A DNA stretch of 64,000 bases from Rhodocyclaceae bacterium (GTDB lineage: Bacteria; Pseudomonadota; Gammaproteobacteria; Burkholderiales; Rhodocyclaceae): the NCBI GenBank assembly GCA_023383815.1, contig JAHDYG010000010.1, positions 61,521 to 125,520 of the forward strand, read 5' to 3'. The notes beneath the pieces are model-generated. The model had not been told where the DNA came from, did no database searches, and saw only the letters and a program-made list of their open reading frames with translations. The translations under genes were made by a program, and so were the position numbers. Of this stretch, positions 55,974 through 64,000 are shown one piece after another (position 1 is the first letter of the stretch; every line of letters begins with the position of its first letter).

Positions 55974-56066
55974 GGCCTCGCACACCGCCTGGCGGCGGGG
56001 CGACGGGCAGACAGTACGCACGCGTACGGGTAAGATTCCTGCGACCGGCAACACGGAGCGCGTGGC

Positions 56067-56516
56067 ATGAGCGGATTGATCGAGACCTATCGCGGCACGG
56101 TGTACCCGTGGCATTGCGACCACATGGATCACATGAACGTAATGTGGTACGTGGGCAAGTTCGACGAAGGGACGTGGAATTTCTTCACCCGGCTCGGGCT
56201 GACGCCGCGCTTCCTGCGCGAGCACCGGCGCGGCATGGCGGCAGTCGATCAGCGCATCGCCTACCAGCGCGAACTGCACGCCGGGGACACGGTCGTCGTG
56301 CGCACCGGCGCGCTCGAGATCCGTGACAAGGCGATCCGATTCGTGCACGAGATGCGCAATGCCGAAACCGGCGAAGTGTCGGCGATCACGCTGCTGACCG
56401 GGGTCTATCTCGACACGGTCGAGCGGCGGGCGTGTGTGCTGCCCGACGAGGTGCGCGCGCGCGCCGCGGAGCACTGCATCGAGTACGCACTGCCGTGGGA
56501 GGCAGCCACGCGATGA
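56067..56516 (+). CDS. Thioesterase, 4-hydroxybenzoyl-CoA thioesterase-like hotdog fold
   Basis: 149 residues. VYPWHCDHMDHMNVMWYVGKFDEG contains the catalytic Asp (DHMDHMN) of the YbgC/4HBT type, followed by VDQRIAYQRELHAGDTVVVRTG. It hydrolyses an acyl-CoA or aryl-CoA. Its stop overlaps the start of the next gene (ATGA), so the two act or at least are made together. Confidence 0.85.
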   Translation: MSGLIETYRGTVYPWHCDHMDHMNVMWYVGKFDEGTWNFFTRLGLTPRFLREHRRGMAAVDQRIAYQRELHAGDTVVVRTGALEIRDKAIRFVHEMRNAETGEVSAITLLTGVYLDTVERRACVLPDEVRARAAEHCIEYALPWEAATR

Positions 56517-57091
56517 GCGGATTCGCCCCGCCCCGCATCGACACGGATCCGAACCACCGCTTTCCGTGGTACGTGCGCCTGTTCCTCGCGAACCAGCGCC
56601 GCCGCTACGGACGCGAACTGGAGCCGGCCCGCCTGTGGGGCCGCACACCGTGGGTGTTCGCGGCGCTTTCGCTGCTCTACGGTGCGCTCGACCGGCGCCG
56701 CTCGCCGATCGAGCCGGCGCTGCGCTCGCTGGTGACGGTGCGCGTGTCGCAGATCAACTGGTGCGCCTTCTGCATCGACATCAACAGCGCCAACTGCCTC
56801 AAGCGCGGAATCAGCGACGCGCAACTCGCTGCGCTGCCCGAGTTCGAGCAGGCAGACTGCTTCGATGCGCGGACCAAGGCCGCGCTCGCCTACGCCGAAG
56901 CGATGACGCGCAGCGATGCCGGCGTCGACGACGCCACGATGGCCCGGCTCAAGCAGCACTTCAACGACGACGCGGTGATCGAACTCACCGCGCTGGTCGC
57001 CTTCCAGAACCTGTCGAGCAAGTTCAACGCTGCGCTCGGCGTGCAGGCGCAGGGGTTCTGCCACGCACCACCGGGTCAGAGGCGCGGCTGA
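56513..57091 (+). CDS. AhpD-like/carboxymuconolactone decarboxylase family protein
   Basis: 192 residues from the ATG at 56513. INWCAFCIDINSANCLKRG carries the CxxC of AhpD-type enzymes, followed by ALAYAEAMTRSDAGVDDATMARLKQHFNDDAVIELTALVAFQNLSSKFNAALGV, the CMD helix bundle. The CxxC suggests a thiol peroxidase-like or reductase role. Coupled to the thioesterase. Confidence 0.82.
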   Translation: MSGFAPPRIDTDPNHRFPWYVRLFLANQRRRYGRELEPARLWGRTPWVFAALSLLYGALDRRRSPIEPALRSLVTVRVSQINWCAFCIDINSANCLKRGISDAQLAALPEFEQADCFDARTKAALAYAEAMTRSDAGVDDATMARLKQHFNDDAVIELTALVAFQNLSSKFNAALGVQAQGFCHAPPGQRRG

Positions 57092-57112
57092 GCGGCCATC
57101 GGCCGGAACCTT

Positions 57113-57127
57113 TTGGTGCGACACCAA
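57113..57127. promoter_or_regulatory. Inverted repeat upstream of marR
   Basis: TTGGTG-CGA-CACCAA is a perfect 15-base inverted repeat 112 bases before the MarR start. A second small one, CAAAC-A-GTTTG, lies at 57139-57149. Either could be a MarR operator for autoregulation. Confidence 0.45.
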
Positions 57128-57238
57128 CAATGTCGTGACAAACAGTTTGGCGCAATCACATTCTGCGGTACGATCCCGTTGGAATCGACTCTGTCCGACA
57201 GGCTGCCACAGCGGCATCCGGTGATCCGAGCCTACGCC

Positions 57239-57703
57239 ATGACCCGAAAGAAGCGCAGCGAAACGCCCTCCGATCTCGACTACGGCATGTTGCCGAACCT
57301 CGCCGGCTACCAGCTCCGGCTCGCGCAGGTCGCGATCTTCCGCGACTTCTCCGAATCCCTCGGCGAGTTCGACGTCACGCCGGGCTTGTTCGGGGTGCTG
57401 GTCATCATCGAAGCCAATCCCGGACTCAAGCAAAGCGAACTCGCGCGCGCAACCCATCTCGACCGCTCGACGGTCGTGTCGGTGATCGACAACCTCGAAC
57501 GCCGCAACCTCGTCGTGCGCCGCCCGGCACAGAACGACCGGCGCTCCAATGCGCTGACGCTGACCGAGCGCGGCAGCACGCTGCTGCAGACCCTCAAGGC
57601 CCGCGTAGAGGACCACGAGGCCCGACTCGTGGCGCACCTCACGGAGTCCGAGCGCACCACGCTCGTGAGCCTGCTGCGCAAGATCTTTCCCGAACACCGC
57701 TGA
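57239..57703 (+). CDS. MarR family regulator
   Basis: 154 residues from the ATG at 57239 (MTRKKRSETP). The winged helix is clear (LKQSELARATHLDRSTVVSVIDNLERRNLVVRRPAQNDRRSNALTLTERG), with the D-x-R-S wing motif of MarR. It sits before the aldehyde oxidoreductase gene on the same strand. The 18-bp palindrome between the two is a likely target. The ligand is probably an aromatic acid or CoA ester, by family analogy. Confidence 0.88.
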   Translation: MTRKKRSETPSDLDYGMLPNLAGYQLRLAQVAIFRDFSESLGEFDVTPGLFGVLVIIEANPGLKQSELARATHLDRSTVVSVIDNLERRNLVVRRPAQNDRRSNALTLTERGSTLLQTLKARVEDHEARLVAHLTESERTTLVSLLRKIFPEHR

Positions 57704-57730
57704 ACGACGCCCGGCCCTGAACCCGGCTCG

Positions 57731-57757
57731 CACCGCCCGGCTGCAAGCCGGGTGGTG
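57731..57757 (+). terminator. Hairpin terminator after marR
   Basis: CACCGCCCGGCT, loop GCA, AGCCGGGTGGTG: a 12-bp stem with one G.T pair, 27 bases after the marR stop. A T-rich run follows only about 28 bases later, so termination may be partial. Confidence 0.55.
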
Positions 57758-57787
57758 CTGCCGTTCACACCCGAGGCACGCCCCTTT

Positions 57788-57805
57788 TTGTTTGACGTCA
57801 AACAA
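57788..57805. promoter_or_regulatory. Perfect 18-bp palindrome, likely MarR operator before the AOR gene
   Basis: TTGTTTGACGTCAAACAA is fully symmetric and lies 42 bases before the AOR start. Symmetry and position fit a MarR-family operator overlapping the promoter. Confidence 0.75.
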
Positions 57806-57847
57806 TTTATCCGGCAGACTATGCACATCCATACATAGGAGAGATCC

Positions 57848-60172
57848 ATGGGCATCCGGGAAAAGGTCGATCAGCTGTGCGCGCGCCTGCACGACGCGCC
57901 GCAGTTTCCCAGTCAGGGCGCAGTGCTGTTCGTCGATCTCGAACGGCGCGCGACGCGCCGCAAGTACCTGCCGATCGAGGTGCTGCAGACCTTCCTCGGC
58001 GGTCGCGGCGCCAACATGTTCCTGCTCTACAACCTGCTCGACGAAAGCCGCGACGCGCTCGACCCCGAGATCCCGCTGATCTTCGGCGCCGGCACCCTCA
58101 CCGGCGACATGCCCTCGGCCACGCGCGGCAACTTCACCAGCCGCTCACCCGACAGCTATGCGATTCTCGATGCCAGCGGCGGCGACTACTTCCCTGCTTT
58201 CGTCAAGCGCCACGGCTATGACCACCTCGTGATGTACGGCCGCGCCGTGCAGTGGACGCTGCTGCGCATCGCCCACGAGACGGTCGAATTCCTCGACGCC
58301 ACGCCCTATGTCGGGCTCGACAACCTCGACACCGCGGCGGCGATCGAGCGCGACTTCGAATGCACCGAGCGCAAGGACATGGCGCTCGCGCGCATCACCA
58401 CGGCGGGCGAGAACCAGGTGCTGTGCAGCGGCATCATGGGCGGCATCAAGGCGATCTGGGCACGTGGTGGTGGTGGGGCGAAGATGGGTTCGCTGCACCT
58501 GAAGGCCATCATGGTGCACGGCAAGCCGGATGATTCACAGTTGCAGAAAGCGCTCAAGGAGCACAACAAGGTCATCGGCCGCAAGATCACCTCGACCTCG
58601 GTGATCAAGAACGCCCTCAAGCAGGTCGGCACGCCCTTCCTGTACAAGCCCTCGCGCGTGCTCGGCGCGCTCGGCACGATGAACAACCAGAAGACGGCCT
58701 GGGTCGAGACACTCGACGCCGACAACTTCGACCCCTACCGCCCGGGCATGGACGGCTGCTTCAAGTGCCCCGTGCATTGCCGCAACCTCAACGACATGAC
58801 CCCCGAAGGCAAGGGCGGCTGGGGCTCGGCCGCGCTCAAGGGCCTGAAGGGCAATGCCAGCTACGACAAGGCCCAGGCCGACGTCGAGCACTGCAAGCAA
58901 CGCACCTACAACGGCATCCATGGCGACGGCGTGTTCGACAAGTACGACAAGGGCGACGGCCCCGAGTACGTCACGGTCGGCAAGTTCGGCCCGATGATCG
59001 GCCTCAAGGAGCCCGAGCACGTGCTGCGCCTGAACAACATCCTCAACGATCTGGGCATGGACTCGGCCTCGACCGGCAGCGCGATCTCGTGGGCGATGGA
59101 ACTGTGGCAGCGCGGCATCATCGATGCGCGCCACACCGGCGGGCTCGACCTGTCGTGGGGCAACTACGAGACGGTCGAGAAGCTCCTCTTCATGACCGCA
59201 AGACGCGAAGGCTTCGGCGACACCATCGCCGACTCGGCGCGCGCGGTCGAGCGCGGCAAGTATCCGGCCGAGGCGCTCGACTACCGCATGGCGGTCAAGG
59301 GCCTGTTCCAGTCCGACCCGCACGACTCGCGCATTCTCAAGGCCTTCGCACTCGGGCTGTCGGTCGCCACGCGCGGCATGGATCACCTCAGGAACCGCGT
59401 CACGCTCGAGATCAACGCCCGCATCAACGACGACGCCGCGTTCAAGACCGAACTCTATGGCGGCACGGTGGCACCGCAGCCGAACCGCTACGAAGGCAAG
59501 GAAATCGCCGTGCGCCGCTGCGAGAACACCTTCGCCGTCGGCGACTCGGTCGGCATGTGCCGCTTCAACACCAAGCTCTTCAACTCGCCGACCCTGCCCG
59601 ACCTGGGCGACTTCGCGGCGCAATTGAGCACCGTGACCGGGCGCACGATCGACGCCGCCGAACTGAACGAGATCGGCCGCAACATCATCGGCCTGGAGCG
59701 TCTGCTGAACTTCCGCCTCGGTCTGCGCGGACGCGACGACACGTTGCCGCGACGCTGGTTCGACGAAGCGATCGAGGTCGGCCCCTTCGCCGGCGAGAAG
59801 GTCGACCGCAAGGAGTTCGAGGCGATGAAGGCACGCTTCTACGAGCTGACCGGCCTCAATGCCGAGGGCGCTCCGCGCGTCGACTGGCACTCGCAGCTTG
59901 CCCGCGTGGCCACCGGCTTCGCGGTGCAGGTCGAATTGCCGCGGCCGCTGCCCGGCGCCCCCGAGAAAGCCATCGTCATCGACGAGCCGGTCGCCAGCGT
60001 CGGCGCCCTGCGCGAAGCGCTGCGCCGCCGCCTGCCCGAAGCGCAGGACGAACTCGCCGACACCTCGTGGAACGTCGCGGTCAACGGCACCATGCTGCTG
60101 TCGGGCGAAAAGGACGCCCCGCTCGCCAACGGCGACCGGGTCACGATGGTGCCGATCTTCGCGGGGGGCTAA
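57848..60172 (+). CDS. Aldehyde:ferredoxin oxidoreductase with fused MoaD/ThiS-like C-terminal domain
   Basis: 774 residues; stand-alone AORs are about 600. GRGANMFLLYNLLDE and GAGTLTGDMPSATRGNFTSRSPDS are the tungstopterin-binding opening. Cys304, 307 and 311 (GCFKCPVHC) plus Cys571 (SVGMCRF) ligate the 4Fe-4S cluster. After about residue 700 comes a ubiquitin-like fold (SVGALREALRRRLPE...VNGTMLLSGEKDAPLANGDRVTMVPIFAGG) that ends in Gly-Gly like MoaD/ThiS. It should oxidise aldehydes to acids, donating electrons to ferredoxin. AGGAGAG precedes the ATG. Confidence 0.88.
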   Translation: MGIREKVDQLCARLHDAPQFPSQGAVLFVDLERRATRRKYLPIEVLQTFLGGRGANMFLLYNLLDESRDALDPEIPLIFGAGTLTGDMPSATRGNFTSRSPDSYAILDASGGDYFPAFVKRHGYDHLVMYGRAVQWTLLRIAHETVEFLDATPYVGLDNLDTAAAIERDFECTERKDMALARITTAGENQVLCSGIMGGIKAIWARGGGGAKMGSLHLKAIMVHGKPDDSQLQKALKEHNKVIGRKITSTSVIKNALKQVGTPFLYKPSRVLGALGTMNNQKTAWVETLDADNFDPYRPGMDGCFKCPVHCRNLNDMTPEGKGGWGSAALKGLKGNASYDKAQADVEHCKQRTYNGIHGDGVFDKYDKGDGPEYVTVGKFGPMIGLKEPEHVLRLNNILNDLGMDSASTGSAISWAMELWQRGIIDARHTGGLDLSWGNYETVEKLLFMTARREGFGDTIADSARAVERGKYPAEALDYRMAVKGLFQSDPHDSRILKAFALGLSVATRGMDHLRNRVTLEINARINDDAAFKTELYGGTVAPQPNRYEGKEIAVRRCENTFAVGDSVGMCRFNTKLFNSPTLPDLGDFAAQLSTVTGRTIDAAELNEIGRNIIGLERLLNFRLGLRGRDDTLPRRWFDEAIEVGPFAGEKVDRKEFEAMKARFYELTGLNAEGAPRVDWHSQLARVATGFAVQVELPRPLPGAPEKAIVIDEPVASVGALREALRRRLPEAQDELADTSWNVAVNGTMLLSGEKDAPLANGDRVTMVPIFAGG

Positions 60173-60626
60173 GGCACAGTTCGCTGCGGTGGCCGAAGCC
60201 GGCCGAGTTGTCGATGAAGTACATCCGCTCGGGTGCCAGCCGGTACCAGCGCACCCGGGCGAGCGCTTTCACGATGGCCGCCGGGGCCTGGGCGAGTTTG
60301 CCGACCACCGGAAACTTGCGGCCGTAGAGCGCACGGGCGTGCTTCTCCTCCTCGCCCGCGAGCACCTGTGCGACCCCTTCGGCCTGCACGCCGCGGATCG
60401 CTGGCCAGTCGGCGTAGTCTTCCTGCACGGTGCATGCAACGCGCGGGTTCGCCTCCAGGTTCAGGGCATGGCGCGACGCGGGCGAGGACAGGAAGTACAG
60501 GTCGAAGCCATCGTTGACGTAGAACACCGCGGCAGCCCACACGCCGGCTTCGCCGTGGGTGGCGAGCGTCAGCACGTGGTGGGTGCGCAGGTACTCCAGC
60601 GCTTCGGCCTCGACGGCACGGCTCAT
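60141..60626 (-). CDS. Pyridoxamine 5-phosphate oxidase-like FMN-binding protein
   Basis: 161 residues from the ATG at 60626. The split-barrel flavin/PNPOx-like fold is shown by HHVLTLATHGEAGVWAAAVFYVNDGFDLYFLSSPASRHALNLEANPRVACTVQEDYADWPAIRGVQAEGVAQVL. The start overlaps the stop of the sigma-54 regulator gene (ATGA) and its tail overlaps the AOR gene tail by 32 bases. May bind FMN or a related cofactor; substrate unknown. Confidence 0.8.
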   Translation of the reverse strand: MSRAVEAEALEYLRTHHVLTLATHGEAGVWAAAVFYVNDGFDLYFLSSPASRHALNLEANPRVACTVQEDYADWPAIRGVQAEGVAQVLAGEEEKHARALYGRKFPVVGKLAQAPAAIVKALARVRWYRLAPERMYFIDNSAGFGHRSELCLSPPRRSAPS

Positions 60627-62365
60627 GGCGAATGCAGCGACACCGGGGCGGACTGGGCTCTGCCCCCGGCAGAAGCCGGGTCGCTCTCGTGCAGCCGCTT
60701 CAGGCGGTACGCAAGCTGCGGCCGGGTCAGGCCGAGCATGCGCGCGGCCGACGAGAGGTTGCCGCCGGCCTTGTCGACCGCGGTTTCGAGCAGCATCGCC
60801 TCGACCTGGTCGAGCGTCATGACACCGTTGCACACCGCCTCGCACAGGCTGCGGCTCGTCTCGTCACGAAGCGGGCCGAGCTTGCCGTCGCCATCGAGGC
60901 TGAACTCGCGCATCTCGTCTTCGGCCCCGGACGAGAACAGGTGCCCGACCTCGATGCGGCCTCCGTTCGGGGCAAGGATCACGCCGCGCTCGACGGTGTT
61001 CTGCAGCTCGCGGATATTGCCGGGCCAGTGGTACGAGAGCAGTGCCCGCTTGGCCTTGTCGGTGAAGCCGAGCAGCTTCTTGCCGTTGATCACCGCGTGC
61101 TTTTCGAGAAAGTGCCGCGCCAGCGGCGAGATGTCGTCGCGGCGCTCGCGCAGCGGCGGGATATCGACCTGGAAGGCATTGAGCCGGTAGTAGAGGTCGG
61201 CGCGGAAGCGCCCTTCCTTGACCAGGCGATGCAGGCTCGCATTGGTGGCCGCCACGAGTCGCACATCCACCTTGCGCCGCCGGTCGTCGCCGAGCCGTTC
61301 CAGCTCCCCCTCCTGCAGCACGCGCAGGAGCTTGCTCTGCGCGGTGAGCGGCAGCTCACCGATCTCGTCGAGGAACAGGGTTCCGCCATCGGCGCGCTCG
61401 AAGCGCCCCGCTCGCGTGACGAGCGCGCCGGTGTAGGCGCCCTTCTCGACCCCGAACAGCTCCGACTCCACCAGATCATGCGGAATCGCCGCGCAGTTGA
61501 TCGCGACCATCGGCCGCTCGCGGCGCGGACTCATCTCGTGCAGCGCGCGCGCGAAAAGCTCCTTGCCGACCCCGGTTTCGCCGAGCAGGAGCACCGCGAT
61601 CTGGCTGCCCGCCGCCTGCTTCACCATTTCGAGTGCGCTGCGAAAACCGGGCGAGCGTCCGATCATGTCCGACGGCAGACGGTTCAGATCCCCGATCGTC
61701 GAGCGCAGTTGCGCCACCTCGGTCTGCAGGCCGAGCAGTTGTTCGGCGATCGAATCCGGAGCGAGCATGCGCATGAGTTCGGTCGCGTCGTCCCACTCCT
61801 CGACCGGCTTGCCGATGATGCGGCAGGTCTCATCACCCTTGCCGACGCAATCGACTTCCTTGTAGAGGATCTGGCGCCCCATGAAGGCCGACGTGAAGCC
61901 ACAGGCATATCCGATCTGCGTCCAGCACACGGGCTCGGTCTGAATCCCGTAGTGACGCAGATGCGACTGGCCTTCCCACGAATTCTCCCAGCGGAATTCG
62001 CCGTAGAAGTGCCCGCGCTTGCGGTCCAGTTCGAGACGGATCGGCGTGACGCTGACGATGCCTTCGAGGGTGTGCAACTGCGGCCCGGTCATGAAGGCTT
62101 CAACGTCGCTGCAGTGGGCGGTACGGGTGCTGACCAGCTCGGCGTCGCGCACGCCGGAGGCATAGCCCATGCGCACCAGAAGGCCGCGCGCACGGGCCAT
62201 GCCGAGGGTGTCGATGAGCTCCTTGCGCAGCGAGGCCTGGGCTTCGGCGTGCACCAGCAACATGCGGTGCTCATGCAGCCAGACCTGGCCCGTACGCGCA
62301 CAGAAACGGACCTGCGCACGCAGATCGCCGTCCTCCGGGCGTGTCTCGCTCTCGAGCCTGGTCAT
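60623..62365 (-). CDS. XylR/DmpR-type sigma-54 activator of anaerobic phenol genes
   Basis: 580 residues. N-terminal XylR-N sensor domain (about 20-120), a V4R domain (about 140-205, [31 protein letters not shown]), AAA+ domain with Walker A GETGVGKE, the sigma-54 contact loop as [15 protein letters not shown] (Tyr in place of Phe), Walker [13 protein letters not shown], and a C-terminal Fis-type HTH ([19 protein letters not shown]). It senses a phenolic effector directly, in the manner of DmpR. Divergent from the gene it probably activates. Confidence 0.9.
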   Translation of the reverse strand: MTRLESETRPEDGDLRAQVRFCARTGQVWLHEHRMLLVHAEAQASLRKELIDTLGMARARGLLVRMGYASGVRDAELVSTRTAHCSDVEAFMTGPQLHTLEGIVSVTPIRLELDRKRGHFYGEFRWENSWEGQSHLRHYGIQTEPVCWTQIGYACGFTSAFMGRQILYKEVDCVGKGDETCRIIGKPVEEWDDATELMRMLAPDSIAEQLLGLQTEVAQLRSTIGDLNRLPSDMIGRSPGFRSALEMVKQAAGSQIAVLLLGETGVGKELFARALHEMSPRRERPMVAINCAAIPHDLVESELFGVEKGAYTGALVTRAGRFERADGGTLFLDEIGELPLTAQSKLLRVLQEGELERLGDDRRRKVDVRLVAATNASLHRLVKEGRFRADLYYRLNAFQVDIPPLRERRDDISPLARHFLEKHAVINGKKLLGFTDKAKRALLSYHWPGNIRELQNTVERGVILAPNGGRIEVGHLFSSGAEDEMREFSLDGDGKLGPLRDETSRSLCEAVCNGVMTLDQVEAMLLETAVDKAGGNLSSAARMLGLTRPQLAYRLKRLHESDPASAGGRAQSAPVSLHSP

Positions 62366-62419
62366 CGCCTAGCCCTCCTTGTAGTCGGCCACTTCTACAC
62401 AGACCCACCCGCCTTCGTA

Positions 62420-62433
62420 TTGATGTAGATCAA
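62420..62433. promoter_or_regulatory. Candidate upstream activator site
   Basis: TTGAT-N4-ATCAA in the divergent gap 62366-62820. It is close to the regulator start, so it may serve autoregulation. Confidence 0.45.
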
Positions 62434-62499
62434 ACAATCGGACCATGTACGGCCGTGCCGGAAGGCGGCTCGTCCCGGCACCAGAAACGGGGTTTCAGC

Positions 62500-62509
62500 A
62501 AATGATCAA
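62500..62509. promoter_or_regulatory. Upstream activator half-site 1
   Basis: AAATGATCAA, repeated identically 41 bases later (about four helical turns). TGATCA-centred repeats resemble the UAS elements bound by XylR/DmpR-type activators. Confidence 0.5.
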
Positions 62510-62540
62510 TTCGCTCCCCGCGCCTGGCCGGAATTTCTCC

Positions 62541-62550
62541 AAATGATCAA
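62541..62550. promoter_or_regulatory. Upstream activator half-site 2
   Basis: Second copy of AAATGATCAA, about 163 bases upstream of the -24/-12 promoter, in the range usual for enhancer sites of sigma-54 promoters. Confidence 0.5.
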
Positions 62551-62712
62551 ACGCGCCGATCCGCATGCCTTCGCGTGCATGCCTGCCGCGACCGCGAATG
62601 CGGCGCCCGATATGCGGATGCAGCAATCGGGCCGAAGGCGCACGGCACCGGCACACGGCGTTCGTGGACCGCCAATCGGGGCGCATCGCGTGCTGCCATG
62701 CGGCAACCGGAC

Positions 62713-62728
62713 TGGCACATGGCTTGCG
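62713..62728 (+). promoter_or_regulatory. Sigma-54 promoter (-24/-12)
   Basis: TGGCAC-ATGGC-TTGCG fits the sigma-54 consensus TGGCAC-N5-TTGC exactly at all invariant bases. It lies 93 bases before the phenylphosphate synthase start. Confidence 0.85.
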
Positions 62729-62820
62729 ATGGGGGTCACACATCCGCCCCGCACGATCGCCCGGCGGCTTCGAGAACAGCGGCGCTCCACCCACACCCGA
62801 ACGACACGAGGAGGCATCCG

Positions 62821-64000
62821 ATGAAGTTTCCTGTACCGCATGACGTCAAGGCGAACCAGATCCCGGGCACCGAAGGCTGGGAGCGGATGTATCCGTATCA
62901 GTACCAGTTCGTCACCGACGATCCGAAGCGCAACCAGTACGAGAAGGACACCTTCTGGTTCTACGACGGCCTGCACTACCCGGAGCCGCTGTATCCGTTC
63001 GACACGATCTGGGATGAGGCCTGGTACCTCGCGCTGTCGCAGTTCAACAACCGCATCTTCCAGGTGCCACCGGTGCGCGGCGTCGACCACCGCGTGATCA
63101 ACGGTTACATCTACATCTCGCCGGTCCCGGTCAAGGACCCGGCCGAGATCGGCGCGCGGGTGCCCAACTTCATGGAGCGCGCAGGCTACTACTACAAGAA
63201 CTGGGACGCGCTCGAAGCGAAGTGGAAGCTCAAGATGGAGGCCACCATCCAGGAGCTCGAAGCGCTCGAGATTCCGCGCCTGCCCGAGATCGAGGATCCG
63301 TCCGTGGTCTTCGACGGGATCGGCGAGTCGAAGGGCTACCACCTCGTCAAGAACTACGACGACCTCATCAACCTGGGCATCAAGTGCTGGCAGTACCACT
63401 TCGAGTTCCTCAACCTCGGGTACGCCGCCTATGTGTTCTTCATGGACTTCGCGCAGAAGCTCTTCCCGAGCATTCCGCTGCAGCGCGTGACGCAGATGAT
63501 CTCGGGCATCGACGTGATCATGTACAAGCCCGACGACGAGCTGAAGGAACTGGCGAAGAAGGCCGTCGCGCTCGAGGTCGACGACGTCGTCAGCGGCCAC
63601 CGCGAGTGGGCCGACGTCAAGGCCGCGCTCGAATCCCGGCGGCACGGCGCGGAGTGGCTCGCAGCCTTCGAGAAGGCCCGCTACCCGTGGTTCAACATCT
63701 CGTCCGGGACCGGCTGGTTCCATACCGATCGCAGTTGGAACGACAACCTCAACATTCCGCTCGACGGCATCCAGACCTACATCGGCAAGATCCGCGCAGG
63801 CGTGTCGATCGACCGTCCGATGGAGGCGGTGCGCGCCGAACGCGACCGCATCACGGCCGAGTACCGCGACCTGATCGAGAACGAAGCCGACCGCAAGCAA
63901 TTCGACGAGTTGCTCGGCTGCGCGAAGACGGTGTTCCCGTACGTCGAGAACCATCTCTTCTACGTCGAGCACTGGTTCCACTCGGTGTTCTGGAACAAGA
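62821..64000 (+). CDS. ppsA: Phenylphosphate synthase, PpsA-type subunit (truncated at right edge)
   Basis: 393 residues visible, no stop. MKFPVPHDVKANQIPGTEGWERMYPYQYQFVTDD and the repeated WFYDGLHYPEPLYPFDTIWDEAWYLALSQFNNRIFQVP, with long stretches such as ESKGYHLVKNYDDLINLGIKCWQYHFEFLNLGYAAYVFF, match my memory of phenylphosphate synthase subunit 1 of Thauera aromatica, a PEP-synthase relative. With ATP it phosphorylates phenol as the first step of anaerobic phenol use. Sits behind the sigma-54 promoter. A related PEP-utilising enzyme cannot be ruled out without the C-terminal phospho-His part. Confidence 0.75.
   Translation, partial: MKFPVPHDVKANQIPGTEGWERMYPYQYQFVTDDPKRNQYEKDTFWFYDGLHYPEPLYPFDTIWDEAWYLALSQFNNRIFQVPPVRGVDHRVINGYIYISPVPVKDPAEIGARVPNFMERAGYYYKNWDALEAKWKLKMEATIQELEALEIPRLPEIEDPSVVFDGIGESKGYHLVKNYDDLINLGIKCWQYHFEFLNLGYAAYVFFMDFAQKLFPSIPLQRVTQMISGIDVIMYKPDDELKELAKKAVALEVDDVVSGHREWADVKAALESRRHGAEWLAAFEKARYPWFNISSGTGWFHTDRSWNDNLNIPLDGIQTYIGKIRAGVSIDRPMEAVRAERDRITAEYRDLIENEADRKQFDELLGCAKTVFPYVENHLFYVEHWFHSVFWNK

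Noticed and set aside
57139..57149. CAAAC-A-GTTTG as a fourth site of the fatty acid TetR operator
   Set aside because: The spacing between arms is 1 instead of 4 bases and the outer bases do not match, so it is more likely tied to the MarR gene.

Overview
The window is GC-rich chromosomal DNA of a betaproteobacterium. Gene content points to the Rhodocyclales (Thauera, Aromatoleum or Azoarcus relatives): a phenylphosphate-synthase-like gene under a XylR/DmpR-type sigma-54 regulator, an aldehyde:ferredoxin oxidoreductase, a large fatty-acid beta-oxidation block and an aromatic degradation cluster. Genus assignment is inference from gene families, not from a search.

Layout. 0-3.8 kb: end of a membrane protein gene, a 2Fe-2S ferredoxin, an alpha/beta hydrolase, a GST and a NodI/NodJ-type ABC exporter. 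3.8-16.6 kb (minus strand): beta-oxidation genes (crotonase-fold isomerase, two thiolases, two multifunctional hydratase/dehydrogenases of opposite domain order, a YciA-type thioesterase, DegV, FadE) with a TetR regulator. 16.7-23.6 kb (minus): an envelope module made of an MMPL/RND transporter, a YCF48-like propeller, DUF1329 and DUF1302 (the last with a frameshift). Near-identical operators (CAAAC-N4-GTTTG core) lie before tetR and before the DUF1302 gene, and a third, more divergent one before a family I.5-type lipase gene at 55 kb. This suggests one lipid regulon: lipase, envelope transport, beta-oxidation.

24-31.6 kb: housekeeping and signalling genes (SpmAB-like membrane protein, Dps, DUF420, a GGDEF/EAL protein, a hypoxanthine phosphoribosyltransferase). 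31.7-39 kb: an aromatic-compound cluster on the minus strand (MBL hydrolase, FAD hydroxylase, DUF2783, VOC protein, FAH-family hydrolase, maleylacetoacetate isomerase-like GST, MFS exporter) divergent from an IclR regulator.

39.2-53.8 kb: a type I-C CRISPR-Cas island. Order: WYL regulator, cas3, cas5c, cas8c (frameshifted), cas7c, a vapBC toxin-antitoxin pair on the opposite strand, cas4, cas1, cas2, leader, and an array of 50 repeats and 49 spacers. Just beyond the distal end lies a decayed Cas6e (type I-E) gene, then a second antitoxin/PIN-like pair.

53.9-64 kb: lipase, DUF4124 protein, thioesterase and AhpD-like pair, MarR regulator with a perfect 18-bp palindrome upstream of an aldehyde:ferredoxin oxidoreductase that carries a fused C-terminal MoaD/ThiS-like domain, a flavin-binding PNPOx-like protein, the sigma-54 activator, and the first part of a phenylphosphate synthase gene running off the right edge behind a strong -24/-12 promoter match.
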